From a virus, in IMG/VR virus record IMGVR_UViG_3300027140_000003, positions 37,864-101,863 of that record: a stretch of DNA of 64,000 nt. One strand, 5' to 3'. Both the position numbers and the translations under genes were made by a program. The notes below the pieces were generated by a model, which was not told where the DNA came from, did no database searches, and was given only the letters and a program-made list of their open reading frames with translations. This document shows positions 19,995 to 28,042 of the stretch, one piece after another; positions within the stretch are counted from its first letter, which is position 1; every line of letters starts with the position of its first letter.

Positions 19995-20022
19995 ATTTTC
20001 AGCCAGTAATCTATTTAGTCAA

Positions 20023-20051
20023 ATTTTACCTGTGTTTTGAATAAAAGTAAA
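20023..20051 (-). promoter_or_regulatory. Promoter-like element
   Basis: TTTACT (20046-20051), 17 bp, TAAAAT (20023-20028). Sits between two terminators, an odd position (see findings). Confidence 0.55.
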
Positions 20052-20067
20052 ATAAATGTGAAAAAAT

Positions 20068-20150
20068 CTGTTGTTATCGGACAACAGAAAAACCGACGTC
20101 TGTTTAGGTAGTACGCTTACCTTAAATTATTGTTGTTTTCGGACAACAAT
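20068..20150 (-). terminator. Tandem TGTTGTCCGA hairpins ending the virion-like operon
   Basis: CTGTTGT/ACAACAG (20068-20087) with loop TATCGG is followed on the minus strand by ATTTTTTC, a good terminator. A second related hairpin, ATTGTTGT/ACAACAAT (20129-20150), precedes it. Both loops contain TCCGA on the minus strand and both have a nearby CGGTTT, so the two are duplicates. Confidence 0.75.
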
Positions 20151-20167
20151 CAAACCGAGAATGGTTA

Positions 20168-20413
20168 TCACGCTTCTTGTGCTTTCGCTGCGTGCTTCGC
20201 CATTCTATCTGCGATGTATGTGTAGTGTTTCATTGTGAGAGTGTCTCCATCATCACTTTCTTGCACAACTGCATCTACCAAGTGTACGATATCATCGTCA
20301 CTCTTTGCATATGCCATTGACCAAGATAATAGACGATGCAACAAATTGTGATCTATACAAATAGTTCCATCATCCATTTTTTCTACAACAATGGTTTTTA
20401 CCATTTTTTTCAT
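20168..20413 (-). CDS. Hypothetical protein (81 aa)
   Basis: Start at MKKMVKTIVVEKMDDG (20413) behind AAGGAGAACG; an earlier frame start would overlap the upstream gene. Two helices, acidic middle (SDDDIVHLVDAVVQESDDGD). Last gene of the operon. Unknown function. Confidence 0.7.
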   Translation of the reverse strand: MKKMVKTIVVEKMDDGTICIDHNLLHRLLSWSMAYAKSDDDIVHLVDAVVQESDDGDTLTMKHYTYIADRMAKHAAKAQEA

Positions 20414-20424
20414 TTTCGTTCTCC

Positions 20425-20922
20425 TTAAATTATACGCCAACCATCTCTAAACAATAATCTTACCGTTTCATTGGAAACTTGTATGATGCAGTTTTGATAT
20501 CCATCGATCAATGTTCCATCATCTGTAGTAATTGTAATTTTACGATTACCCAGTGGTGGTTTCATTTCAGCTTTAACAATAATAACTTTACCCTTTACAG
20601 GATTTGTTGGTAATGTTATTGTAGTAGCTTTTTCTGCATCAACACCAATATAACAATCATCTTCAGCAACGTTGTAAGATTCGCTTACAAGTGTAGCATT
20701 TAAAATACAGTTTGAATCGTCTTCTCCTGTGACGGAAATAAGACCATCCTCTGTTACTTCAATTCCGCTGCCGATTTGAACAACACCTAACTGATTCTTT
20801 GAAGCAATCTCAACATCCAAAGATACTGGCAATACACCAGTTGGTTGTATGGGAGATGGCTCAGGATTCTGCTTTAATGCTCTTCCAGCAAGGACTGCAT
20901 TTGGCGGTCTAGTGTAAGACAT
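20425..20922 (-). CDS. Virion-like repeat-domain protein A (165 aa)
   Basis: An N-terminal segment containing QLGVVQIGSGIEVTEDGLI is followed by a C-terminal beta domain: DDCYIGVDAEK, TITLPTNPVKGKVIIVK, GTLIDGYQ and VRLLFRDGWRII. Three neighbours share the C-terminal domain. The pattern is that of small phage fibre, adhesin or head-decoration proteins. Not a known enzyme. Confidence 0.7.
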   Translation of the reverse strand: MSYTRPPNAVLAGRALKQNPEPSPIQPTGVLPVSLDVEIASKNQLGVVQIGSGIEVTEDGLISVTGEDDSNCILNATLVSESYNVAEDDCYIGVDAEKATTITLPTNPVKGKVIIVKAEMKPPLGNRKITITTDDGTLIDGYQNCIIQVSNETVRLLFRDGWRII

Positions 20923-20934
20923 CTATTTCTCCAA

Positions 20935-21459
20935 TTAAATAATATTCCACTTACCATTACGGAACACAACTGAGAGACTTGCATAGCTAGTCAATGTTTT
21001 TGTCGCAGTTCCATCAATAAATTCAGCACCAGTACCCTTTACAGTTGTGTTACCAGATGCAGCTTCATTTTTAATAATGTATGTTTTGCCAACAACACCT
21101 GCAGGTAATGTAATTAAAGCAGGGGTGGCAGTAACACCAATATATTCATCAGTGGCTGTTGCTGTGTAGTTTGTAGCAGTTCCAGTTGTTTTAAGAATAC
21201 CTTCAGTTGCTGCAGATATTGTTACAACACCACTTGCAGCAGATAAACTAATGTTATCTCCAGCTAGAAGTTTGTAAACAACTGGTGTTCCATTGAGGGT
21301 TATGGCAGTGGTTGCATCAATCTCATCAAATGTAACATCAGATGTAATTTCAATGCTTTGTGGAATGGATATGATACCATTTAAATCAACGTTAATATTG
21401 GATCCAACTTGAAGTTGACCAAGATCAGTTGTCGTTCCTATTGGGACTAGATATGACAT
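20935..21459 (-). CDS. Virion-like repeat-domain protein B (174 aa)
   Basis: Contains LGQLQVGSNINVDLNGIISI like protein A, a middle of TTGTATNYTA-type strands, and the shared C-terminal block DEYIGVTATPALITLPAGVV, GKTYIIKNEA, AEFIDGTATK and LSVVFRNGKWNII. Same operon, same orientation, 12-bp spacing; arose by duplication. Confidence 0.7.
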   Translation of the reverse strand: MSYLVPIGTTTDLGQLQVGSNINVDLNGIISIPQSIEITSDVTFDEIDATTAITLNGTPVVYKLLAGDNISLSAASGVVTISAATEGILKTTGTATNYTATATDEYIGVTATPALITLPAGVVGKTYIIKNEAASGNTTVKGTGAEFIDGTATKTLTSYASLSVVFRNGKWNII

Positions 21460-21468
21460 ATTTTATCC

Positions 21469-21867
21469 TTATAAAATTTTCCACTCAACACCAGAATACA
21501 CTAGTGCCAATGAACCATATGGGACGTTGATAGTTGCAGTGGCTGCGCCATCAATAGTTCCTGCTGCTGGAGTAATGGTGATTGGATTTGGATTATTTGC
21601 CAAACCCAACCCATCTTTAATATTAAATACACGACCTGTAACTCCAGCTGGTAGTGTCACTGCAACTGGTACTTGTGGGGTTACTTCAACTGAAACTACA
21701 TCATCATCATTAGTCACTGCTACTGGAGTTGTGGTTGCAATACGAACTGCCAGAGTTTGTATGCCAGTTGCTGATATGGTAATTTGATTTGAACCTGTTC
21801 CCGATGTCGGCGAAACAGAAATACCTGTTCCCGCAAGAATCGAGGTAGGATTATTTGAATAAGACAT
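21469..21867 (-). CDS. Virion-like repeat-domain protein C (132 aa)
   Basis: Shares VAVTLPAGVTGRVFNIKDG, ITITPAAGTIDGAATATIN and LALVYSGVEWKIL with its neighbours. Shorter N-terminus (MSYSNNPTSILAGTG, like protein A). A probable surface structural protein. Confidence 0.7.
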   Translation of the reverse strand: MSYSNNPTSILAGTGISVSPTSGTGSNQITISATGIQTLAVRIATTTPVAVTNDDDVVSVEVTPQVPVAVTLPAGVTGRVFNIKDGLGLANNPNPITITPAAGTIDGAATATINVPYGSLALVYSGVEWKIL

Positions 21868-21891
21868 ATTGTTTCCTTAATCTTTTAGAGC

Positions 21892-22155
21892 TTAATGTTT
21901 AACAAAATCAGAAATCATAATACCGAGAGAAACTGCAGAAGATAGCAAAGCAAATGCTGCTGTTGTAATAGTCTTGAGAATATAAGATCGCAGATCGCTT
22001 TCTCTACTTTCAAGTTTAATCTGTCTGTCTTCAATTTCATCCATACGTGATTGAATGGAATCGTGTCTCTGACGAGAAAGAATTACATGGGCAGCAAGAT
22101 TCTCGCCCTCGATGCTCTCTGGAGATTCAACCTTAGTTTTGGTGAAGATTAACAT
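21892..22155 (-). CDS. Tail-anchored coiled-coil membrane protein (87 aa)
   Basis: From MLIFTKTKVESPESIEG, a charged coiled coil (RMDEIEDRQIKLESRESDLR) leads to a C-terminal membrane helix (TTAAFALLSSAVSLGIMI). The start overlaps the preceding gene by one base. Resembles small holin-like or anchoring phage proteins. Confidence 0.65.
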   Translation of the reverse strand: MLIFTKTKVESPESIEGENLAAHVILSRQRHDSIQSRMDEIEDRQIKLESRESDLRSYILKTITTAAFALLSSAVSLGIMISDFVKH

Positions 22156-22568
22156 CACACAATACTCCACGCATCTCCATTAAAGATTACGGTGATGCTA
22201 CCAAACGATGTGTTAATAGTGGCAGTGCCAATATCAACATTTTCACCTGTTCCTTGAACTATAATTGGTGTTGTTGGTGATGCATTACCATCACAATCCT
22301 TAATGATATACACAGTTCCCGTAATTCCAGTTGGTAGTGTAATAACTACTTGTCCTGCATGAGTTACACATAAAAAATAATCTGCAAGTGTAGCAGTATA
22401 CTCTGGTGTGGTGACTTCAGTTACAGGAACTGGACTTGGTTTTGCATAGTTAACGACATTGATAACATCGTTATCATTACCACATGCTGTAGTAGGTAAA
22501 ACTGGGAATGGTGGGAATGGTGGAAAATAAACCAATGGATTAATTCCCTGATATTGACTTTGATCCAT
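22155..22568 (-). CDS. Virion-like repeat-domain protein D (137 aa)
   Basis: Start taken at MDQSQYQGINPLVYF (22568). Pro-rich N-terminus (FPPFPPFPVLP), then ADYFLCVTHAGQVVITLPTG, GTVYIIKDCDG, NVDIGTATIN and ITVIFNGDAWSIV, the shared domain. Fourth member of the family. Confidence 0.7.
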   Translation of the reverse strand: MDQSQYQGINPLVYFPPFPPFPVLPTTACGNDNDVINVVNYAKPSPVPVTEVTTPEYTATLADYFLCVTHAGQVVITLPTGITGTVYIIKDCDGNASPTTPIIVQGTGENVDIGTATINTSFGSITVIFNGDAWSIV

Positions 22569-22609
22569 ACAAGCTCCAAACACACCCACCGAAGTGGGTG
22601 TTTGTTAGA

Positions 22610-23374
22610 TTATCTAATGTTAGTGTTGGTGTTAACTGGGTTAGCAGTTAGAGTACCAGAACCTACATTGATTGCTTCATTGTTGGAACGAATAGATTGT
22701 GCAAGACCCCAGATGGCATTGTATAGGTGGCCATACTGTTGTTGTTGCTGCTGTTGTTGTTGCATCTGATTGATGTTGTTAGTTGTAGTCACTTCAACAC
22801 CACGAGTGCGTTCTGCTGTATCGAAACGTGCTTGTAAAGCAATTACTGCTGCGTTAGCATCAGACAACTGACGATTCAATGTTGCTTCGTATTGAGCAGT
22901 AATCAATGCACGAGTTTTGTCGCCATCATTGTTGATGTCTTGTGCCAACTGGTAACGATTTTCCATTACTTGTTGCTGAACACCATTCAACTGCTGAGCA
23001 AGAACCATAGTACCAGAGTTAACTGCTGCTTTAGTGTCATCAATACGATTCGCAAGTGATGAAGTCACATTGTTCAGTTGACTTGTAATACCGATAGTTT
23101 GAGTTGCTTGGCTCGCTTCCATTGCTGCTGTACCAACTGCTACTGCTTTATCAACAGCACCAACTGCTTGCATCAATGACATGTTAGCCGTTACTTGCTC
23201 TGGTGGTGAACGAAGAGCTGCACCTGCTGCTCCACCATCTGCGCCGAAGAGATTTCCGTTGTTGCGTAGTAGAGAACCGAGGATAAGACCACCGATTAAA
23301 CCACCACCTCCACCGAAAAGACCATCGTTGCTGCCACCCATTAACATACCTGTTGGGGATAATACTTCTGCCAT
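22610..23374 (-). CDS. Gly-rich, helical virion-like protein with poly-Gln (254 aa)
   Basis: Gly-rich hydrophobic N-terminus (GLFGGGGGLIGGLILGSLL), long amphipathic helical middle (about residues 60-200) and a run of ten Gln (about 206-215), encoded by CAA/CAG repeats near 22740-22765. This architecture is typical of abundant phage structural proteins. It is first in the operon with virion-like proteins A to D. The long leader upstream contains inverted repeats. Confidence 0.65.
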   Translation of the reverse strand: MAEVLSPTGMLMGGSNDGLFGGGGGLIGGLILGSLLRNNGNLFGADGGAAGAALRSPPEQVTANMSLMQAVGAVDKAVAVGTAAMEASQATQTIGITSQLNNVTSSLANRIDDTKAAVNSGTMVLAQQLNGVQQQVMENRYQLAQDINNDGDKTRALITAQYEATLNRQLSDANAAVIALQARFDTAERTRGVEVTTTNNINQMQQQQQQQQQYGHLYNAIWGLAQSIRSNNEAINVGSGTLTANPVNTNTNIR

Positions 23375-23525
23375 TTTACTTCCTTTAAAACTTTATGAGA
23401 TTTTACTACAGTGGTAGGGATACCACGTTCTAGCATGATGAATTGACGTCATTCAATGGGAAAGGTCGTGAACCTCGCCCTCTAGAACTACTTATAAAAT
23501 GTAAGTGGAAAGTTTTACTTCAGGA
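23375..23525 (-). promoter_or_regulatory. Structured leader with TATAAGTA late-promoter-like motif
   Basis: The minus strand contains TTATAAGTAG (about 23484-23493) followed by inverted repeat GTTCTAG (about 23429-23435) / CTAGAAC (about 23481-23487) enclosing the near-palindrome TGAATTGACGTCATTCA. This gives a folded leader of over 100 nt before the 22610..23374 gene, whose ribosome-binding site is AAAGGAAG. Confidence 0.45.
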
Positions 23526-23550
23526 TAAAAAGTAGTGACGACTCACTATT
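23526..23550 (-). terminator. Intrinsic terminator after iscA
   Basis: TAGTGA/TCACTA (23533-23548) with a 4-base loop, followed on the minus strand by CTTTTTATCC. Immediately after the IscA stop. Confidence 0.8.
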
Positions 23551-23551
23551 T

Positions 23552-23854
23552 TTATGCAGCGAAGGAAGAACCGCATCCGCAAGTTTGCTTTGCGTTGGGA
23601 TTTGTGATTTTGAACGCTTGTTCAAATGCTTTGGTTTCATAATCAACTGTTGCACCAGTCAAATATTGCATGCTCATATAGTCTACGACTACATTGTCTA
23701 TAAGAAAATCATCTTCTTCTTTGTCTGAGAATTCAAACGTGTATGAATATCCAGAACAACCACCACCTTTAACAGCGATGCGAAGATAACTTTCTTGATT
23801 TTCAGCAAGTAAGTCTGTGATTTTGTTTATTGCGTTTTCTGTAACTGTAATCAT
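23552..23854 (-). CDS. iscA: A-type iron-sulfur carrier protein (IscA/ErpA)
   Basis: A 100-residue A-type carrier. Conserved cysteines are in GGGCSGYSY (about residues 32-40) and the C-terminal QTCGCGSSF (about 91-99). NPNAKQTCGCGSSF is nearly invariant in the family. It receives clusters from IscU and passes them to apoproteins. ATGA overlap with IscU. Phage targets could include its own RNR-related electron donors or host enzymes; this is inference. Confidence 0.92.
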   Translation of the reverse strand: MITVTENAINKITDLLAENQESYLRIAVKGGGCSGYSYTFEFSDKEEDDFLIDNVVVDYMSMQYLTGATVDYETKAFEQAFKITNPNAKQTCGCGSSFAA

Positions 23855-24237
23855 TTACATGAACACTTTAGTTCGTAGTCTTTAACTGCTGCTTTAATTG
23901 CATCTTCTGCTAAAATCGAGCAGTGAATTTTAACAGGAGGTAGTGCAAGTTCGTCAGCTATCTGGCTATTTTTAATTTGGGATGCATCTTTGATAGACAT
24001 ACCCTTAACCATTTCTGTTACCAGCGATGACGAAGCAATTGCACTTCCGCAACCATATGTTTTAAACTTGGCATCAGTAATAATACCATTATCGTCAACC
24101 TTAATTTGGAGTTTCATTACGTCACCGCATGCTGGTGCACCAACCATTCCAGTTCCAACTGTTGGGTCGTTTTTATCCAAAGAACCCACGTTGCGTGGAT
24201 TCTCGTAGTGATCGATAACTTTGTTTGAATATGCCAT
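23851..24237 (-). CDS. iscU: Iron-sulfur cluster scaffold IscU
   Basis: A 128-residue scaffold with the three Cys ligands in GAPACGDVM (about 33-41), KTYGCGSAIASSS (about 59-71) and LPPVKIHCS (about 99-107), and the HYENPRNVG N-terminus. All catalytic residues are present, including the LPPVK chaperone-binding site. No IscS, HscA/B or ferredoxin gene is near, so host partners would be used. TATAAATA stands six bases before the ATG. Confidence 0.95.
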   Translation of the reverse strand: MAYSNKVIDHYENPRNVGSLDKNDPTVGTGMVGAPACGDVMKLQIKVDDNGIITDAKFKTYGCGSAIASSSLVTEMVKGMSIKDASQIKNSQIADELALPPVKIHCSILAEDAIKAAVKDYELKCSCK

Positions 24238-24243
24238 AAGAAC

Positions 24244-24251
24244 TATTTATA
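24244..24251 (-). promoter_or_regulatory. T4-late-like promoter element TATAAATA
   Basis: Exact TATAAATA on the minus strand, followed by GTTCTTATGG, so transcription from it would start at or just before the iscU ATG. Confidence 0.45.
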
Positions 24252-24663
24252 ACTTCTTATGTGTTCTATATGCAACTGGCTTCATTCCAACGGAATTCAT
24301 ACTATCAACACGACTTTTATTATTGATAGAAACAAAACTAGACAAATGAGACGCACCCAGTTTTTTACTGGATTCTTCTAAAACTTTATAGCATAGTTTA
24401 TTCACACCCTGTCTACGATAATCTTTATGTGTGAAACTTAGAATTATCCAACCACAGTTTATGTCAGGTTTATACTCCCAAACAATACCACCTATAACAA
24501 CCCCATGTTTTTCAACCCAAATAATTCTACTATCATTGTTAAAGGTAATAAATGGAACTGCCAAATTAGATTGTATTAACTCAGCATATGTAGTTAGAAC
24601 TAATGGCAAAGCAGGAGTCATTGCCAATTTTTCTGATGAGTGCACAACGAAGTTCTCGTTCAT
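24247..24663 (-). CDS. GNAT-family acetyltransferase
   Basis: A 138-residue GNAT. GWIILSFTHKDYRRQGVNKL (about 71-90) holds the acetyl-CoA pyrophosphate loop (RRQGVN, a Q/RxxGxG/A variant), and NKSRVDSMNSVGMKPV is the C-terminal strand pair. It overlaps the ATP-grasp gene by 4 bp, so it probably acts with it. Substrate unknown. Confidence 0.75.
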   Translation of the reverse strand: MNENFVVHSSEKLAMTPALPLVLTTYAELIQSNLAVPFITFNNDSRIIWVEKHGVVIGGIVWEYKPDINCGWIILSFTHKDYRRQGVNKLCYKVLEESSKKLGASHLSSFVSINNKSRVDSMNSVGMKPVAYRTHKKL

Positions 24664-25808
24664 TTTAATAACCCTATGTCTTTCCTGTAACGATATTGCC
24701 CCAAATATTGATTATCAAGATAATCGTAAATAATTTTACTGGCTTTTTCTTTGGTTTCTGATACAGCAGTCAATACTCCATGTTTTAATCCATCAGCAAA
24801 ATGATCTTTACTATATGTTATATTACTTGGGATATCTTTTAAATCTGGTAAGTCGTAAGCTGGGATTGTCCAGTCATAGTGTTTATTAATTAATGAAATA
24901 GTTACAGCTTGCTTACCATTAAATTTAATTTCTGGTAATCTATAATCACAGCTAGCATCAAGAAATAATCTTGCTAGATCGTTCTCTATACACTCAACCA
25001 TCACCTGCAATTCTGGATCACCACTTCTGGTATTAATCTCCAGAATCATCGGAGTTCCATCTTTTCTAACACCAATTCCCAAGAATATAAACCCACGATA
25101 CATAAGATTCAATTTCTTGAAATGTTTGTAAATTTTATCAGCGTATTCGTGAACAATCTTATCAACGTCTTGAGTTGAATATGCGCCACAACTTACGGAG
25201 TTATACCCCACATCGCCATCATCAATTTTCTTATAATCTCTGGCTGCTCCAAAGAATCTCCAAGAATTATAATTGAACAGCGCATGATATGAGTATTCTC
25301 TTTCCAACTCAACAAATTCTTCAACAACAACACTCGCATTATCTTTTATATGATACAGACTTTTACCGAACAAAGAGTTATAAACATCTTCTCTATTTTC
25401 TTCAGTTACAATTACAGTCTGTCTACCATAAAAATATGCGTAGTTGACTTTAACTACGAATGGTGTTTTATAATTTCTAAAATTAGTTTTTAGTTCTGCA
25501 CCATTAACAAGTTCACCATTTGGCGTTGGGATATTTAAAGATCTCAACATCTTTTTGGTGACAAATTTATCATTCTCATACTCTGTGCATTTATTATTAA
25601 CAAAGAAATATGGTATTTTATTATTTGTTAAAAGTGTATGAACATAACTGTCTCTACAAACAGGAATACCAGAAGCCATCACAAATTTTGGTATAGTTGT
25701 CAATTTAAGTGCTTGGTCGTAGAAAACTTCTACACTATGTCCTTGCTTTTGAAATTTTGAAGCAAGATGGTCATAACTAGAAGATTTGGAAATAAGTGCA
25801 ATATTCAT
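24660..25808 (-). CDS. PurD-like ATP-grasp ligase
   Basis: A 382-residue ATP-grasp enzyme. FVVKVNYAYFYGRQTVIV (about 117-134), VVVEEFVELEREYS (about 158-171), RDYKKIDDGDVGYNS, and MILEINTRSGDPELQVM (about 260-276) correspond to the phosphoribosylamine-glycine ligase (GARS) layout, including the metal-binding ExN and GDPE. The N-terminus lacks the usual GGREHA. It forms an amide or related acyl-phosphate product. Being next to a PP-loop protein, 2OG oxygenase and GNAT, a pathway other than purine synthesis is possible. Confidence 0.8.
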   Translation of the reverse strand: MNIALISKSSSYDHLASKFQKQGHSVEVFYDQALKLTTIPKFVMASGIPVCRDSYVHTLLTNNKIPYFFVNNKCTEYENDKFVTKKMLRSLNIPTPNGELVNGAELKTNFRNYKTPFVVKVNYAYFYGRQTVIVTEENREDVYNSLFGKSLYHIKDNASVVVEEFVELEREYSYHALFNYNSWRFFGAARDYKKIDDGDVGYNSVSCGAYSTQDVDKIVHEYADKIYKHFKKLNLMYRGFIFLGIGVRKDGTPMILEINTRSGDPELQVMVECIENDLARLFLDASCDYRLPEIKFNGKQAVTISLINKHYDWTIPAYDLPDLKDIPSNITYSKDHFADGLKHGVLTAVSETKEKASKIIYDYLDNQYLGQYRYRKDIGLLK

Positions 25809-26971
25809 ATCTTAACTATAAAATTTGGTTTCATTCTTCCGATTAAGTATTCGTGTTTAAATTGTTTCATGGCATCAGGTCTACCTTTAGAATCATAAGT
25901 TATGTATTCTGGTAGTTGCTGAGCCAAATAATCTATACCACGACTCCACATGCTCAATTCTTTTTTCATACTGGGGTTAGTTTTAAACCATATATCAAAT
26001 TCAGTATTAAACCAACTCGTAGATTTATTTACTTGGAACCAATTATCATCCCAAGTTGTATATATTAAATTTCTAAGAAGCTGTTCTTGATGCGTTCTGA
26101 CTGTGGCGAATGTGCTTGATTTCCAATACTGCTGAAATTTTGGATTAGTTTCTAACCAGCGTTTAACCGTATGTGCTTGTTTAGCTAACATCGGTAGAGT
26201 TTCTTTGCCCCAGTAGAATAACTCTGTTGTTAAATTGGTGTAGTCTTGATTGAAGTCATTGATAGTTGTAATGTTTACAACTGAGTCTGGGAAATAGATA
26301 TAGAAATTGTTGTCACCTTTGATTACCAACTTTGGTTTATCAAGACCAACTATCAATCCAATCTTTAAGTTTTTATCGAATTGATTCTTCATTTCACCAA
26401 AATGGAAATAGTTGTATCTGAATAGTTGACCAATAGAAAGGTGATCGTTTCTATGAAGAACCCAATCAACATCATCAAACACATTCATTGAATTGAGGAC
26501 TACTTGACTTACATCGAGAACTGTTATCTTAGTCCCTGGACATTTTTCTCTAATGTATTTTAATCTTGGAACTGCTTGGAGATCGTGTTCTGCAGCAAAG
26601 TTCCAACTGTCTTTAACATTTGGATCTAATACTGTAGTTGATTTTGTTGCTGACGTGATATGGTTAGTTACAACTTCATCAATATGCAATCCTTGACGAA
26701 TGAAACTTTCAAGAATATTATTTGTGTCTGAACCACCAGAGAAACTCAAGATAATATAATCATACTTCTCTCTGAGTTCTCTGGCTCTTCTATCATACAA
26801 CTGGTCAAGTGTTTCTAGTGGCTCGATATTCCATGGGAATCTTGAAAACTCATCATTATGAAAAACCCACTCAACAGGTTTGTTTACAGTCTTACCATAA
26901 AGGCAAGCATCAACCTTTGATGAAAACTCAATACCACCGCAAACATAATAACCCAAGTTTTTGTTAATCAC
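25805..26971 (-). CDS. PP-loop ATPase (asparagine-synthase or thiouridylase-like), 388 aa
   Basis: SFSGGSDTNNIL (about 76-87) is an ATP-pyrophosphatase PP-loop. N-terminal residues 5-30 have two Cys (YYVCGGIEFSSKVDACLYG). The C-terminal half is rich in Trp and aromatic residues and is not recognised. ATGA overlap with the ATP-grasp gene. Together with 12908..13807 this is the second PP-loop enzyme in the window. Confidence 0.7.
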   Translation of the reverse strand: MINKNLGYYVCGGIEFSSKVDACLYGKTVNKPVEWVFHNDEFSRFPWNIEPLETLDQLYDRRARELREKYDYIILSFSGGSDTNNILESFIRQGLHIDEVVTNHITSATKSTTVLDPNVKDSWNFAAEHDLQAVPRLKYIREKCPGTKITVLDVSQVVLNSMNVFDDVDWVLHRNDHLSIGQLFRYNYFHFGEMKNQFDKNLKIGLIVGLDKPKLVIKGDNNFYIYFPDSVVNITTINDFNQDYTNLTTELFYWGKETLPMLAKQAHTVKRWLETNPKFQQYWKSSTFATVRTHQEQLLRNLIYTTWDDNWFQVNKSTSWFNTEFDIWFKTNPSMKKELSMWSRGIDYLAQQLPEYITYDSKGRPDAMKQFKHEYLIGRMKPNFIVKI

Positions 26972-26975
26972 ACTA

Positions 26976-27536
26976 TCACCAACTTATAATGTTCGTTGCT
27001 AAACTAATCCTCGTTTCATTCGATTTATTCTGCTCTACCATGTGACCAACATATCCTGGGAACAATATCAGTTTTCCAGTTTTGGGTTTTATCCGTTGAT
27101 ATTTAATTCCATCAACTTTGTGTTCAGAAATTCTATCCCATAGTGGAGCATTTCTTGGATCAACTAAAAGTAAGTCGCCACAGTTTTCTGGAGTGTATAT
27201 GTAATATACAACTGCCATAACTGTGTTTCCATGATCGTGTAATGGTATATATTCGTGCTGTTTCTGACGATTAACCCATCCTCTTGTTAATTGCGGATTG
27301 AATTTAAAATATGGGTTGAATATATTCTTAGTTGATTCTTGAACTACTTTAAGAATCTTTTGTCTCAATATAGAAATATTCTGTGTTTTCGTGTCCCATA
27401 TATTAAAATTGTATGGCGAACCAACAACCTGTATATTTGCAATTTCTTGTAACAGTTTATTATTAAATTGATCGTCAAACCCAGTCTCTACTTCCCAGAC
27501 TGGGGTTGACCACCATTCATGTTTTGTTACGCTCAT
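26976..27536 (-). CDS. 2OG-Fe(II) oxygenase (phage PF13759 type)
   Basis: HDH at 100-102 (YIPLHDHGNTVMAVVYYIY), DLLLVDPRNAPLW, and KLILFPGYVGHMVEQN (distal His about 168) followed by TRISLATNI. This matches the classic phage oxygenase family better than any other copy in the window. Confidence 0.85.
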   Translation of the reverse strand: MSVTKHEWWSTPVWEVETGFDDQFNNKLLQEIANIQVVGSPYNFNIWDTKTQNISILRQKILKVVQESTKNIFNPYFKFNPQLTRGWVNRQKQHEYIPLHDHGNTVMAVVYYIYTPENCGDLLLVDPRNAPLWDRISEHKVDGIKYQRIKPKTGKLILFPGYVGHMVEQNKSNETRISLATNIISW

Positions 27537-28042
27537 TAACTATTCAAAACTTTAGCAGCAGAATTCATCACAGCAGCAATACGACCGATATCACGAAGTT
27601 GTTCTACTGTATAACCTTCCTTCTTCAATGTCTCATAATGTGCTTTAACGCAGAAGTGACACTTACCAACGATTGAAGCAGCAAGTGAGTATGCTTCGAA
27701 TCTGGCTTTGGTAGTTCCACCATGTGTAGCGATTGCGTTCATGCGTAGTTGAGCAGGTAGACCAGCAAGTGCAGGATCGTCAGCCATCTCAACATATGGA
27801 TACCATACATTGTTCTGAGCCATCAGACTTGCAGCTGTCATAGCTGCATTAGCATCAGCAGGTGCATCGGCAAGCAACACACCCAGTAGTTTACCATTAC
27901 CTGTAGCAGCCAATGCAGCAACAGCACAGCCCATTGCTTCATCAACAGGTAGAGTGCTACGCAAAAGGACTGCGTCCAAGTTTAACTTGGTGTCCTTTGC
28001 GTAATCAGGTAATGCTTCTTTGACTGTGTCAATGAAAGCCAT
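27536..28042 (-). CDS. ahpD: Alkylhydroperoxidase AhpD
   Basis: A 168-residue AhpD-family protein with the redox motif KCHFCVKAHYETL (CxxC...H, about residues 131-143) and the preceding ALAATG/ASLMAQNN helices. In bacteria AhpD reduces AhpC through lipoyl or thiol donors. It overlaps AhpC by one base, an operonic pair. Confidence 0.9.
   Translation of the reverse strand: MAFIDTVKEALPDYAKDTKLNLDAVLLRSTLPVDEAMGCAVAALAATGNGKLLGVLLADAPADANAAMTAASLMAQNNVWYPYVEMADDPALAGLPAQLRMNAIATHGGTTKARFEAYSLAASIVGKCHFCVKAHYETLKKEGYTVEQLRDIGRIAAVMNSAAKVLNS

Noticed and set aside
22740-22770. A CTGTTG repeat on the plus strand, possibly a microsatellite
   Set aside because: It is the poly-Gln codon run of the 254-aa virion-like protein on the minus strand.
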